Origin: Chionoecetes opilio
Lineage: Eukaryota > Arthropoda > Malacostraca > Decapoda > Majidae
Direction of reading: 5' to 3'
NCBI GenBank assembly: GCA_016584305.1
Contig: JACEEZ010020894.1
Location: 611,105-675,104, forward strand
Length of the DNA: 64,000 bases
Positions 31,706-44,600 of this stretch are shown here, one piece after another; the first letter of the stretch is position 1, and every line of letters begins with the position of its first letter. Under the pieces are notes generated by a model. That model did no database searches, was not told the DNA's origin, and saw only the letters and a list, made by a program, of their open reading frames with translations. The position numbers and the translations under genes are program-made.

Positions 31706-31944
31706 ACATCAAGGTTTCCTCAATTCTCGCAACCCACTTTTTTTCACAATTCTCGCTAATAGGCTACTAAAAATAAAAAATAAAATAAGTGATCGGATCA
31801 TCCCATAAGTGGGCTTAAAATGTTCCCCTGCTCGACATAGTTCCAAAACTGTGCCATATGATGGGATTCCGCCACAGGGGGCGGCACCTATCGCGGACAC
31901 ACACACAGACAGACACACTTTCACTTATATTATTATAGATATGA

Positions 31945-32030
31945 TTTTCTCTTTTTCAGTTTTTTCCTGTATGCCTTCGGGTGAAAACAAAATTATTATT
32001 ATTACTATTACTATTATTATCATTATTACA
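31945..32030 (+). mobile_element. LINE 3' tail, second copy
   Basis: It carries TTTTTTCCTGTATGCCTTCG and GGTGAAAACAAAATTATTAT, as in the block at 30805-30900. Upstream at 31880-31925 is a short CACACACACAGACAGACACAC run typical of retrotransposon 3' regions. Confidence 0.65.
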
Positions 32031-32379
32031 CGGCATTACATCCCTTTTGTACAAGATGAGGGGCTCGACATACTAACCTCCATTACTTGCTTTCATCTTT
32101 CTCCGTCATCTGGTCAGAAAATGTAAATCTAGCCAGCCATCACGTCCTTTTCGGCAACATTACGCAAGCGATGATAACGACAGACACACACACCACACAC
32201 ACACACACACAAAGCTTCCCCATCATTACATCATCCTTTAATAACTATTGATGTGAAACGAAATGCAATAATCTATGTTTGAAAATAAGCTTAATGTTTA
32301 AAAAGATAATTGGAAGCCCTGTGAGGCACCATTACACAGCAAGGCCACAGCGCAGGCACCAGCAGGCGAGGAGGAGGTG

Positions 32380-32690
32380 GTGATACGGGGCAGAGAGAAG
32401 GGAGGGCGGCGGAGGGGCGGGAGGGCAAAGAGAAAGGGACGAAATAGGGTAGAAGAGGAGGGTGGGAAACGCCGGAGAGGAAGTGAGGTGATATGTAGAA
32501 GGTGTGACTGTGGCAGCGAGGTTGGAGGAGGACTGGGTGAGGAATGGTCAGGGTAAGAGAGGGGGGAGGAGGATCAAGTAGGCATGGGGAGGCGGGGGGA
32601 GGAAGGGGTGATGGGGAATCAGGGGGGAGGTGGGAGGCGGGGGTAATGGGGAATCAGGGGAGAGGGGGCTGTGAAGGACCCTAACTAATC
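32380..32690. repeat. G-rich low-complexity block
   Basis: Long stretch of GGGAGG, GGCGGGG and GATGGGGAATCAGGGG repeats on the plus strand. Many runs of three or more G lie close together, so quadruplex formation is possible. The block is followed by (CA)n at 32742-32806. No gene was seen. Confidence 0.7.
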
Positions 32691-32744
32691 ATCCCCAGCC
32701 TCTGAAGACCCCGAGGCTGTGACGGGACGGCCTTCAGGGGGACA

Positions 32745-32808
<64 letters not shown>

Positions 32809-33559
32809 GTAACGTCGGCGTCTTCCTCTCCCTTAAATTACCTTCAGTCTATTTTCGTCTCAACTGGTCAAAATTGCGTCTGTGAGTGGCAGCGTGTGAC
32901 TGGTCGGTTGTCAGTGTCTGTAAGTCTCGATGCGACTAAGTGCGGCTAACTGGATCTGACAGGTGGTGTGGGTGGCTGATGAGTGCATGGGTGAACGTGG
33001 GTGGCTGGGTGCATGGGTGAACGTGGGTGCTATAACTCTCGTGGGTGCTATATAGGGTGTGGCTATAGCTTAACGCGGCGGCATGAGGTGTGACAGGATG
33101 GATGTTTAGGTTTGACAGGGAGGGTGTGGATAAATAAGAGGCGTTGCTACAGGCCTGCACATTTACTGCCTTATCTTATCCACCTTTTAAGCCATAAGTG
33201 TAATTAATAACTGTTTAAATCAAAATCAAAATAGGTGTGACTGTCTCGATAGCTGCAGTGTATGTGGTTGCATCTCCCAGTGCCAGAGATAGAGTGAAGG
33301 GCGAGGCTTATGGTGCCAGTTGGCGTTATGACCCACAACTTGTATACTTCCCACTCGTGACCTTTCGTTGGCATGACCTGGCTAGAGAAGGGGAGGAGTC
33401 GTGACCTATAATAATGCTCTCATACTGCCACGCTCACACGGACGCTCTATCAGCCTCGCCCTTATACACACGAGAGCATGATGCAGCCACACACATCCCC
33501 CCCCCCTGTTGACGTAAGAAGGTGGCACTGCAGCCCCCCTCCCGATAGTGCTTTTTTTC

Positions 33560-33712
33560 TTCTTTTCTCTTGTAATTAAAAAATCTAAGGCATTAAGTCC
33601 ATAAAAGAGTCTCGGCTCAATGGACCGCGGCTTCCATATAAGTATTGTATAATTAACTTTATGTATGTTATGTTAAGCCTAATAAAGCAATCAATCAATC
33701 AATCAATCTTCC
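33560..33712 (+). mobile_element. Retrotransposon 3' tail with (AATC)n
   Basis: The sequence CTTGTAATTAAAAAATCTAA, then GTTAAGCCTAATAAAGCAAT and a run of AATC repeats looks like an old non-LTR element 3' end with polyadenylation-like AATAAA. No coding part remains. Confidence 0.55.
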
Positions 33713-33764
33713 TGCCGGTCAAGTCAGCGTCACAGCACAACGCAAATGCGAGTCTGTTCATTAT

Positions 33765-33847
33765 GTTCCTTTTGAAGAGTCTGTACTTTAATTTCTTCTC
33801 TCAGTACTTTTCTTTTGGTACTGGAAAGCAATCGTTCTGTCTTGCAA

Positions 33848-33911
<64 letters not shown>

Positions 33912-33981
33912 GCTGTTCTTTACGAGAAGTCTGTACTTTAATTTCTTCTCTCTTTACTTTTCTTTTGGTACTGGAAAGCAA

Positions 33982-34062
<81 letters not shown>
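33765..34062. repeat. Tandem duplication, each copy ending in (CT)n
   Basis: GTCTGTACTTTAATTTCTTC and TTTTCTTTTGGTACTGGAAA, then GCAATCGTTCT and (CT)n, occur twice (CT tracts 33849-33909 and 33986-34062). The duplicated unit thus includes its microsatellite. Confidence 0.9.
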
Positions 34063-34064
<2 letters not shown>

Positions 34065-34674
34065 CTCCTCCACCCCCCGTGGTCCAGGAAGCACGAGGGT
34101 GGAATAAAGCCAAGTCGTCGCATCAGGAAACTGCCACACCGCCCCCGGGACCTCGCCTTCGTGTTCGCCTGCAGCCCGCGTGACCTTGGACGTCGCTGGG
34201 CTGGCTACGGACGCTTCAAATCTAGCTATACTTACACGACTAGCATTAAAAAACGACCCCCTTCATTCCCTCAGGCGACAACCCTCCAGCTAACAGACAG
34301 ACCCACCAGACCCCCCACCACTCACATCGCAAGACCCACATCAGGGAAGCAAGACGCAGGACCCACATCAGGGAAGCAAGATATGTGTTGGTTATAATAC
34401 ACGTTTTCCTTGATACCTCGAAGCTGTTTGTATAAATATTGTGGTCCTTGGTTACCTTGTGTACTTACTACCACCCTCCCCCCTCCTCGTCGATCCCCCC
34501 CTCCCCCCCTCTTCCCCTGCGGCCTGCACCGTTATCCAAGCATTAGGTGAGGCCCAGGTACTCATAAGATTAGATGAAAAAAATTAATTCTTCGTTCAAC
34601 ACATCATTATAACTGTCGCTTTAATACAATGGTGGTGCCTCGTGAGTGATGGCTGCGATCCCCCTTCGTGCGTG

Positions 34675-34675
<1 letters not shown>

Positions 34676-34724
<49 letters not shown>

Positions 34725-34754
34725 GTGTGTGTGTGCGTGTGTGTGTGTGTGTGT
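34676..34754. repeat. (GT)n microsatellite
   Basis: GT tract with a few GC interruptions; a looser GTGTTTG-rich zone continues to about 34880. Confidence 0.95.
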
Positions 34755-35069
34755 TATTGTATTGTTAGTGTGGTGTTTGGTGTGAGGTGTGTGTTGGTGT
34801 GTAGTTGTGTGTGCTTGGTGTGTGTGTGTGTTTGAGTGTGTTCTGTGTCTTTCATGCTTTGTTGATGTGCTCGGTGTGTTATATTGCACATACACTACTC
34901 TACTATTACTGTAGTATTTCAAACGTAACATAACTGACAGGTGTAGTTTGACTGTAGTATGGTGTACTATACTACTCTGGTTTCACAGAGCACTATTTAC
35001 GTTCATTTCACCACTTTTATGCACTCTACTCGACTAACGCAACACACCACTAGTATACTACTATCTACT

Positions 35070-35074
35070 ACTAT

Positions 35075-35128
<54 letters not shown>

Positions 35129-35154
35129 TTACTACTACTACTACTACACTAGCA
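35070..35154. repeat. (TAC)n microsatellite
   Basis: About 27 trinucleotide units with a few CAC variants. Confidence 0.9.
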
Positions 35155-35329
35155 TACTACCTGTGCAATCTACGTGTAACAGGCTTTTGATCTTAGCCAG
35201 TTGCTTTAAATACGCGACACACACCAGGAAAACAAACAATCTCAAATCTTAACCACTTTGGGTAAGAAAAATCACAAAACATTAAAACACTTATTTTCTC
35301 ACATTATCACGTTTACCTTGTTAGCTTTT

Positions 35330-35496
35330 CACGTTGATATTTTTTATGCACTGGGTTATTTTGTTCCACTTTTTATCAACACCAATGTGGCAGTCACCCT
35401 TTCTCTGCACGTGTAACTTTTTTCACCGGATTATTTTGTCCCACTTTTTCTCAACACCACTTTGGCAGTCACCCTTTCTCTGCACGTGTAACTCTA
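35330..35496. repeat. Tandem duplication of about 76 bp
   Basis: TTATTTTGT(T/C)CCACTTTTT, TCAACACCA and GGCAGTCACCCTTTCTCTGC followed by ACGTGTAACT occur twice in a row with few differences. Confidence 0.85.
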
Positions 35497-35600
35497 CAGG
35501 TGACCACGGCCTTTCATCCCGCTAACTACACTTCGACTAATCACACACCAAGCTACCTCTACACTAAACACCCTGATCCATCTCCATGCCACACCACCTC

Positions 35601-35635
<35 letters not shown>

Positions 35636-36018
35636 CCCCCAACCCCCCCCCCAAGGACGTCGCCGCAAATGCCATCATGTTTTTCAGATCGTTTTTTCTG
35701 TCTTGGTATTCATCAAGGCGGCGCATCGTGCAGTCTGGGGCAGAAGGAGGGACTCAGCGACGCAGCCTCCCTCTCCTCAGTCCTTGGTGGGGTTGCAAAA
35801 AGTGGGTTGGGTAGGTTGTAAGCTGGGTGTACCCCTCTCAGGTAGGCGGCGAAAGGTAGGTGGGTGTAGGTGAGAGGCGGGCAGATGGGGAGCCAGGCGG
35901 GTGAAGAGGGGAAGGTGAACGGGTTGAGGTCATAAAAGGAAAGGTAACTGGGAAGGATGGCCGGCAAATTTTTCAGCAACAAAAAATATATATATAAATA
36001 AAAAGAGGTGTTTAGGTA

Positions 36019-36069
36019 TGTAGTAGTAGTAGTAGTATAGTGGTAGTGGTAGTGGTAGTGGTGGTGGTG

Positions 36070-36130
<61 letters not shown>
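36019..36130. repeat. (TAG)n/(GTG)n microsatellite
   Basis: About 37 trinucleotide units, with a GTG block in the middle. A 19-base G run follows at 36211-36229. Confidence 0.9.
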
Positions 36131-36132
<2 letters not shown>

Positions 36133-36229
36133 AAGATGAGGAAGAAGAAGAAAAGAACAGTTTAATAATAATGATAATAAATATGATAGAAATAATAACA
36201 AAAATAACTAGGGGGGGGGGGGGGGGGGG

Positions 36230-36266
36230 CACTCAGTAGAGCGCATACCTCCGCCCGAATATTTCA

Positions 36267-36345
<79 letters not shown>

Positions 36346-36560
36346 TCAGTATGAGCGCATACCTCCGGCCGAATATTTCATCAATTGGTTGCCATGGCAA
36401 CAGTTGTCAATAGATTCATCCAAAATTAATCAGTTCTTCCTTATACCAAATAGACTTGGTATACCGAGTTTGGTCCAAATCTATTCGTAACTTTTCGAGA
36501 AATCCTGTACACTAACAAACAGACAGACAGACAGATCGGGGTGAAAACATAACCCCTCCA
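36230..36560. repeat. (AT)n inside a duplicated dispersed-repeat segment
   Basis: GCACTCAGTA-GAGCGCATACC and CGAATATTTCA occur at 36230-36268 and again at 36342-36382, on either side of a pure (AT)n tract (36269-36341). The right copy continues into a dispersed repeat containing ACAGACAGACAGACAGATCG and GGGGTGAAAACATAACCCC. No gene was seen. Confidence 0.8.
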
Positions 36561-36654
36561 ACTTCGTTGGCGGAGGTAATAACAATAGTAATAATAACAA
36601 TAAAAGAAGGAAGAATAAGAAGAATACAACGAAGAGGTGTATATATACGTAGAA

Positions 36655-36895
36655 GTGGAGGATGACGACGAGGAAGAAGAGAAGGAGGAGGAAGAGAAGA
36701 AGGAGGAAGAAGAGAAGGAGGAGGAAGCGAATGAGGAGGAAGCGAAAGAGGAGGAAGAGAAGAAGGAGGAAGAAGAGAAGGAGGAGGAAGCGAATGAGGA
36801 GGAAGCGAAAGAGGAGGAAGAGAAGAAGGAGGAAGAAGCGAAGGAGGAGGAAGAGAAGAAGGAGGAAGAGAAGGAGAAGGTCGAGGAAAGGGAGG
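36655..36895. repeat. GAG/GAA purine-rich repeat with 63-bp higher-order unit
   Basis: GGAGGAAGCGAATGAGGAGG with flanking AGAGAAGAAGGAGG repeats twice at a spacing of about 63 bp. It is open in two plus-strand frames (Glu-rich and Arg/Lys-rich) but without splice or start support. Confidence 0.85.
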
Positions 36896-36964
36896 AGAGG
36901 CAGAAACCCGATACTTTCCCTCACGTTCACAGCCTCCTTCCCTGCAACTCATCCCTCATTACAA

Positions 36965-37080
36965 GGTATTATTATTACTATTATTATTATTATTATTATT
37001 GTTATTGTTATTATTATTTATTTTTTATTATTATTATTATTGTTATTATTATTAATTATTATTATTATTATTATTATTAT
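36965..37080. repeat. (ATT)n microsatellite
   Basis: Interrupted ATT repeat. Similar TAG and ATT runs continue to about 37230, next to a TTAA MITE. Confidence 0.9.
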
Positions 37081-37253
37081 AGCTGTCTCTTCTTAATAAC
37101 CCTTATCGAATCCTGGTCTCACACTATTGCAAGCGAGTAGTGATGTAGTAGTGGTAGAGGTGCGAGTGATAGTAATAGTGGTAGCATAGTAGTAGTAGTA
37201 GTAGTAATAGTATAATGAAATAGTAATAATGATTATGCGCTTAATCTCCTTAA

Positions 37254-37451
37254 CCCCTTGAGACCCTGAACGTAATTTCCATTGTAATTTGGGTACCATT
37301 AGACGGTTTTTAGTTAATATAAACAATATTTTATAGATATGACCTGTTAGTATCCTTGTCCACTACTAATTTGGTATATTCAGTTACTTTTCGTAATTTT
37401 ATGGCAACATACGATTTTTTATAGCAAAGGAAAGATCTGGGCGTGAAGGGG
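37254..37451. mobile_element. TTAA-flanked MITE, copy 2
   Basis: It starts TTAA-CCCCTTGAGACCC and ends GAAGGGG-TTAC, so the right TTAA has one change. It is about 198 bp with the same core as the copies at 1 and 55073. It lies in repeat-rich DNA. Confidence 0.8.
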
Positions 37452-38039
37452 TTACCATGCAGATCTCGTCACTGAGGCACGACGCTTTAATCTGACATAA
37501 TTTTGTTTCCCAGAGTAATATAGTACCGGAACTAAGAACTCATGAAATCTGAATAAAACATCTAAAACTCATTATAAACATTGAATTGGATTAACAAAAA
37601 AGCTCAGATAGAAAAAACAACCACTTAAAATTCTACTATTCTGTATCATATATATTTGCTTATACTTACTACCATTACTATTACTAACTATTTATTTTAC
37701 TATTATTATTATTATTATATTCATTACTATACTTTTACTTTACTTTACTTACTATATTATATTTACTACTATTTTATTACTATTTATTTATCATCACCAT
37801 TATTTACTGCTGATTCTTACTACCTTTTTAAATCTTATTCTTAACTTTATCACTATCATTAGGTTCAGGAATCATGGCTTGCAAACATGGGCATCCTGCT
37901 TCTCCCGTCACGACCCTGCCAGCGCCAGCCTTGCTCCCTGCCCTGCCCCCTGCCCGACTCCTGCTGCTGCCTGCTGGCCCGCTGCCGACACGCACCACTG
38001 CCCCTGCTTGCGTCACCCTGCCTCCTTCCCTCCTTCCCT

Positions 38040-38650
38040 TTACCTACACTCCCTTATACCCTAACCTACACCCCCCTTCCATTACCTCTCTTATTTCTGC
38101 CTCCATATCCACCTTTCTGCCTAACCTTAACCTAACCTTTCTGCCTAACTTAACCTACACTCCCTACCCTAACCTACACACCCCTTCCATTACCTCCCTT
38201 ATTTCTGCCTCCATAGCTATTTTCTGCCTAACCTAACCTACATTTCCTAACCTAACCTACACGACCCTTCCTACTGAACCTTCCTTTCTGCCTAACCTAA
38301 CCTACACGCCCCTTCTTTCTGCCTCCATAGCCACCTTTCTGCCTAACCTAACCTAGCCTACACGCCCCAAACTTTCCTTTCTGACTCCATAGCCACCTCT
38401 CTGCCTAACCTAACCTAGCCTAACCTTCACTCCCTACCCTAACCTACACGCCCCAAACCTTCCTTTCTGCCACCATAGCTACCTCTCTGCCTAACCTAAC
38501 CTAACCTACACTCCCTACCCTAACCTAACCTACACGCCCTTCCTTTCTGCCACCATAGCTACCTCTCTGCTAACCTAACCTAACCTACCCTAACCTAACC
38601 TACACGCCCCTCCTTTCTGCCTCCATAGCCTCCTCTCTGCCCCCTCCTCA
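38040..38650. repeat. Higher-order repeat with CCTAA (telomere-like) blocks
   Basis: Seven or more blocks of two to four CCTAA units alternate with CTTTCTGCCTCCATAGCCAC and CTACAC(G/T)CCC spacers. CCTAA is the complement of the arthropod telomere unit TTAGG. Block period is variable, about 70-120 bp. Confidence 0.8.
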
Positions 38651-39004
38651 AGCCTCCACCCGAAGCCTATACATATTCATTCACGCCTAACCTGTACCCT
38701 TTAGTCCTCCCTTCTCCCATTTCCACATCCAAGGCGCGCCCATCCTCCGTGTGGCGGCGTGAGGGCGTGAGGTCAGCCCATTCACAACATTAAGGTGAAA
38801 GTAGTAGTAGTAGTGGAAGGCGTACGACGCACCACTCCCTCCCTTAGGTCGCTACCACCTCTTCTTCTCCCTTCACCTCTCCTCCCTTCCCCCTCACGCC
38901 CTGCCCCTTCATCTCTCTACCCACTCCGCCCCATCTTTCCCTTCACCTTTCCTCCCTTCCCCCTCACGCTACGCCCCTTCATATCTCTACCCCCTCCGCC
39001 CCAT

Positions 39005-39017
39005 CTCTCTCTTCTCT

Positions 39018-39102
<85 letters not shown>
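39005..39102. repeat. (CT)n microsatellite
   Basis: About 45 CT units after a pyrimidine-rich stretch starting near 38870. Confidence 0.95.
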
Positions 39103-39105
<3 letters not shown>

Positions 39106-39744
39106 GATCGTCCGGAGGCGGTGATATCAATTCTTTTTACTGCCTTTTCAATGACACGTTGGGATGGTTTCGTAAGAGATTAACACTAATTAATAATTTC
39201 TATGTGTAAACACGTATTCGGCAGCGACCATTTGGCATGAAAAAATAATAATAAAAAAGACTGGAGACTAAACAGGGTCATCATCAGTTTCTTTTTTTGG
39301 AAGAGATTAAATGGTGGAACAAATTACGCAGTGGCGGGATCCTCAATAGATAAAAAATAAAGACAAAAAAACTCTTAACTAGGTAAATATACAACACTTA
39401 AATGGTATGGGAATGCAATAAACGAGGCTCACTCTATTACTCGTCTTCTTTTGTTTCTATTTCTTTAAATCTTCCTGATACGAGCACCGCCATTACGTAT
39501 ATCAGTAGCTGGTTGTTGCCTGTGTTATGAGTCTACGCTCCTCGCCCCTCTCAATGCCTACTGTGCTATACCCTTTTAATGCCTACTATACTATACCCTC
39601 TTAATGCCTACTACACTATACCCTCTCAATGCCTACAAACTATACCCTCTTAATGCCTACTATATAGTTTTTAGTGTTTGTTGGGAAGTACTCAGCAAGG
39701 CAGTATACATGAAAGGTAATGTGTTGATCAGATGAAGGGTGAAG

Positions 39745-39852
<108 letters not shown>

Positions 39853-39921
39853 TACAAATGTAACCCTTACCCAGTCTCATCTTATCTGTGATGATAAAAT
39901 TCCATAAGTTATGATACCAAG

Positions 39922-39971
<50 letters not shown>

Positions 39972-40890
39972 AAACATTATTTTCCTAACTAGATGAGGAC
40001 AAAGAACAGCAGCAGTGTTAGATACTTGAAACAATAAAAAAAACTTACAATATATCATTTAGCCCAGATCTTATGATGAATTTGCTTTGATAAGATACAC
40101 ACAACAAAAGAAACATACAGCCACTTAATAATAATATATACACCCAAAAGAACCCTAAACAAAAAGTACACAAAATATAATACCAAAGCAATAGAGGAAC
40201 ATAGACGTAGTGAGTGGAAGGAAGCGACGTAAATCACATCAAGGCTATCCTAATTCTACACTTGTCTAATCGGCCTTCATCATTATCTGTGTAGTATAAG
40301 AACATAGAAAGAGAACATAAACATAGAACATAGACATAAACATAGAGAACATAGAACATAAGTAGAATGAGAAGCAGAGAATAGAGAGGAGGAACAGAAG
40401 AAGGAAACAGACAGAGGAGTAAAGTAAAAGGAAGAAGAGAAGGAATTGCAGGAGGACGAGGAAAACGTGAATAAGGAAAAACAGGAAACAGAAGAACAGG
40501 ACATTGCGATACTATTTGATGCAAGGAGGATAGGAAGAGGAGGAGAAGGAAGAGTGGGAGGAGGAGGAGAGGGGGGGGGGAAAGAGGAGGAGGAAACAAA
40601 TACAAAAGAATACAAAAGAAGTGACACGGTTAGAAAAATGAAAGGCATAATAGGCGATAGAAATGAAATGATAGGAAATAAAATAATAGATAGAAAGGTT
40701 ATAGGCGAGGGGAAGAAGGAAGGAATGCAGGAGGAAGGAGAAAGATCAGGAGTATGAAGGTCGAGGAGAAAGGTACAAATATAACAGAATTTCCCAAAAC
40801 TAATATAGATGTAGGACTTTTTTTTGTAGGTAGCAGAGGGAGGAAATAACTAACAAATAACAGAGCAGAGATAGATACATAAACTCTTGC

Positions 40891-40892
<2 letters not shown>

Positions 40893-40968
<76 letters not shown>
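40893..40968. repeat. (CT)n microsatellite
   Basis: About 38 CT units. Confidence 0.95.
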
Positions 40969-40975
<7 letters not shown>

Positions 40976-41044
40976 ACTCCTACTAAAAATGTAATGCATC
41001 TTCTCTGGACGATTTTTTAAGGAGGCAGCGATAGTGAAGGCAAG

Positions 41045-41084
41045 ACACACACACACACACACACAGACACACACACACACACAC
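41045..41084. repeat. (CA)n microsatellite
   Basis: CA repeat with one GA interruption, directly beside the candidate microexon at 41089-41119. Confidence 0.95.
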
Positions 41085-41088
41085 TCAC

Positions 41089-41119
41089 CTTAACCTCTTG
41101 CACTCTTCGATGACGTCTG
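41089..41119 (-). other. Candidate 31-nt microexon
   Basis: On the minus strand TTTTGTCTTTCTCTTTCAG is followed by 31 nt and then AG|GTGAGTGTG. One frame reads x-DVIEECKRL-x. Both splice sites are strong, and the donor is followed by (TG)n as at E8. No link to the E1 frame can be proven. Confidence 0.35.
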
Positions 41120-41487
41120 CTGAAAGAGAAAGACAAAACACTGTTACTTAAGAATGCATAGACGTAAACACAAGTGACATGAAGTAAATATGAAACTATG
41201 CAATCAAAGCTGTAATGCATGTAGTAGTTATATTCTTTTTTACGTAATAACTAAATAACTTCAAGACTATTATAAGAGGTTCTTACGGGACTTCAAGGAT
41301 ACGACTGGTTTGTAGTTTTTTTTTATGTAAATTTTTCTTCTATTTTTACTATTTTTACTTTTTTTTAGTTGAAGGTACCGTACATTGCACATTTATTCAA
41401 CCCTATTTATTTTCAGCCTTATTCCATCGCACACTAAGGAAGGAAAGAGGTTGTGTGAATAAGTGGCATTGGTATTATTATTATTAC

Positions 41488-41576
41488 TCTCTCTCTCTCT
41501 CTCTCTCTCTCCTTTTTATGAGTTATTAGGCACACAGATGGTTTAAAAGGTAGATAATAAGTTAAGGCAGTACATT

Positions 41577-41629
<53 letters not shown>

Positions 41630-41823
41630 AGGGTATTTATATGTTAAGTGGGGGACGCTTGCCTGCGGGTACTACAGTGTTTACACAAGCCCCCCTCCAA
41701 GGCGACGGACCGAGTGTGCGAAGGGAAGGAAGGGCGGGTGTGGGAAGGCGAGGCAAGGCGACTACAGAAGTGAATGGCGCGAACAAAGGAAAGTATAGGA
41801 AAATGCAAGTTAATTTCAGCACA

Positions 41824-41881
<58 letters not shown>
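41488..41881. repeat. Three (CT)n tracts with a retrotransposon tail between
   Basis: CT tracts at 41488-41511, 41580-41623 and 41827-41881. The block GGCACACAGATGGTTTAAAA and GTTAAGGCAGTA (41528-41573) is a dispersed 3' tail also seen at 56211-56270 and, inverted, at 57560-57645 and 33165-33230. Confidence 0.85.
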
Positions 41882-42201
41882 ACGCACACATTTACGAAGG
41901 CAATGCTCGCTAATACCTGATTCAATTGTTTCCCACGGCCTTTACCCCCCCAACACCCACCCACACCCTGCCCCCAACACACCCACACCCTGCCACCCCC
42001 AACACCCACACCCACACCCTGCCGCCTCCCTACCCCCCACCCACCCACCCACACCATGTTAGCGCCCCTGCTTGTGGCCTCGTGAGGGCGCGACGCCACA
42101 CGGGGTACAGATGAGAAAAATTAGATACAAGGCATTTAAATTGATTCATTACCGCGGATGGAATGTTAATATTTCCTGACGTCTCTCTCTCTCTCTCTCT
42201 C

Positions 42202-42204
<3 letters not shown>

Positions 42205-42262
<58 letters not shown>

Positions 42263-42275
42263 TGGTGTGTGTGTG
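42205..42275. repeat. (GT)n microsatellite
   Basis: About 33 GT units preceded by a short (CT)n at 42181-42201. Confidence 0.95.
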
Positions 42276-42589
42276 TTCTTTAATGACTAACTAATGACGG
42301 GCACGTTGTTATGGTGTAATTGCGGGGCTGTGTCAAGGTCGCCGGCAGTGTGTGATGACGGCAGGGAGTCGCTAATGGCCTCAAGGTGTTCACTGTATAA
42401 CTAAGCCATGACCCTGCCGCTCCCAGCCCCCGGTGTTGCCCTCAAGCCAGGCGCCCTCAAGCAAAGAGCAACAGAGGCCAATCCCACACAAGGCTGCCTC
42501 GCTCCTCTGTTCAAATCCTACGCCACGATATACATACGCCGTCCTTTCCCACATCTGTTCCAATCCACAAGAGAAGCAATGTTACTTCT

Positions 42590-42975
42590 CTTGCTATCTT
42601 CTACCGTTATGTTCATGCTCACTGCTCTTCTAAACTTGCTAACTGCATGCCTCCCCCCTCCCGCGGCCTCGCTGCACAAGACTGTCTTCTCATTCTCATC
42701 CCTATTCTGTCCATCTTCCTAATGCAAGAGTTAATCAGTGTCTTCACTCTGTCAACTCTTTCACTGGTAAACTCTGGAACTCTCTTCCTGTTTCTATTTT
42801 TCCACCTACCTACGACTTAATTATTTTTCAAGAGTGAAGTGTGAAACCTCTCGAACTTAATTGATCCACCCCCTTTCTATATTATCTTACTGTCTTCTTT
42901 ATAGGGACTGGCAACAAGCGGGCTCTTAGTTATTTCTTTCTTTTGCCCTTGGCCAGTCCTTCTTTATGTAGAAAA
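42590..42975 (+). mobile_element. LINE 3' end with degraded reverse-transcriptase C-terminus
   Basis: Across shifting frames the plus strand reads pieces such as GKLWNSLPVSIFPPTYDL and, further on, RALSYFFLLPLASPSL. These resemble the common C-terminal end of arthropod RTE/Jockey-type reverse transcriptases and their 3' UTR. It ends in an A run at about 42970. Clearly defective. Confidence 0.6.
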
Positions 42976-44513
42976 AAAAATCTCGTTGTCCTACTCCAGT
43001 GTTAGGGTGATGCCCCTTCCTCCATACCAAACTTCCCTTAGTCCCTGATTCACTACCTTACTTGACCTCCTCCACATATTACGTACCTAACCACGCCGCC
43101 ATCACACCAGCTTCACCTTGTATGTACGCCACAACAGCAGTCTTCATCCCACCAGTCTTATACGCGTCCTACTTAACAACACCCACGGTCACCTCTTCCA
43201 GAGCCATAGATAGTGTACACACACACACACACACACACACAAAGGTATAAGTAAAGTCGTCCGAGGTTTTCTGTATACAAGGTGACGCAACTTTTCACAT
43301 TCCGAATTTGTCCCAAAAACACAACGTCGCAATTTCTTCCACTTATTAATATAGGTTCATGTCCCCCCCCCCCCATACTGTCCTCCCTCTTCATTGTCCT
43401 GGCTGCCTGCCTGCCTGCCTGCCTGCCACGTCACCAAGTTGTTTTGGGTTAAATTCCTCTTTAATCGTGTTTAACGACTTCATAAATTCGTGGATAAATG
43501 TTTCCCGACACAGCCTTTCCCTTTGGCGTGGTGATGCGCGGCCCCCCCCCCCCCCCACACACACACCATGCTGATCAGGGAGTCAGGATGTTGGAAGCCG
43601 GGTTACAAATAGCCAAACTTCGGCCACCACCACCTCTACCACACCACCTCTACACACCACCACCACCACTCTTCCGTTCAAGCGTGACGCCCCCTACACC
43701 ATAAGACACAAGAATAGGCCCATCCAGTCTGCTGCCTCATGCACACACACCAGGCGCGGCCCTTCACACCCACACTCTTCATCCATTCACATCACGCATC
43801 CCACGCATAAAATGACACCAATCAATCATTATATTATGTCTTATTAGAAAAAGAAAATGTGAGGCGCCCATTTCACAAAGCCATTATTGCATTTCCATAC
43901 CAATTTTTTTTTTTACTGTATGCCTTCGTGTGGAAATAGATTTATTATTAATATTATTGTTAGTAGTAGTAGTAGTAGTAGGAGTAGTAGTAGTAGAAGT
44001 AGTAGCAGTAGTATTTATTGTGCGTGCGTGCGAGAGAACTCTATATTTGTCCCTCCTGAGGCCCAACCCTGAGGACGAGGCAGCGTGAGGAATATATTAT
44101 CCTCGAGGCAGTGAGGTCGCCACAACAAGGCCAATGGAGGGGAAACAATGAATCACGAGCAAGGACAACACAAAAAGCCTGATGCATGAAATAAGGCAAA
44201 ACAAACGTGAGGAACAGCGAGCCAGCGGACCCTGGCACGCGGGAGGCGACGCCCGGGGCTGGGTTGTATATAGCCAGGGCGAGGCACGTCACAGCCCCCC
44301 TCCCCCCCATCCCCCCCCTCGATGCCACGCCCAGCCGGCCACACTGCGTTCACTTTCATCTTGGCGGACACTGGTCACCTAACTCTACCCCGCACAGGTA
44401 ACGTCCTGTTTAGAGGAGGGGGAGGGGGGGAAGCAGACAGGCATCCTTAGGGGGCAGCCCGCGGCCTATTTTGGTAGTGTGGCTGGCACGGTGCCACGTG
44501 GAGCCACCCTGCC

Positions 44514-44514
<1 letters not shown>

Positions 44515-44599
<85 letters not shown>
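44515..44599. repeat. (GT)n microsatellite
   Basis: About 42 GT units. Confidence 0.95.

Positions 44600-44600
<1 letters not shown>

Noticed and set aside
36637..37140. A 167-codon Glu/Lys-rich plus-strand frame
   Set aside because: It is a GAG/GAA repeat followed by an ATT repeat, with alternative frames equally open.
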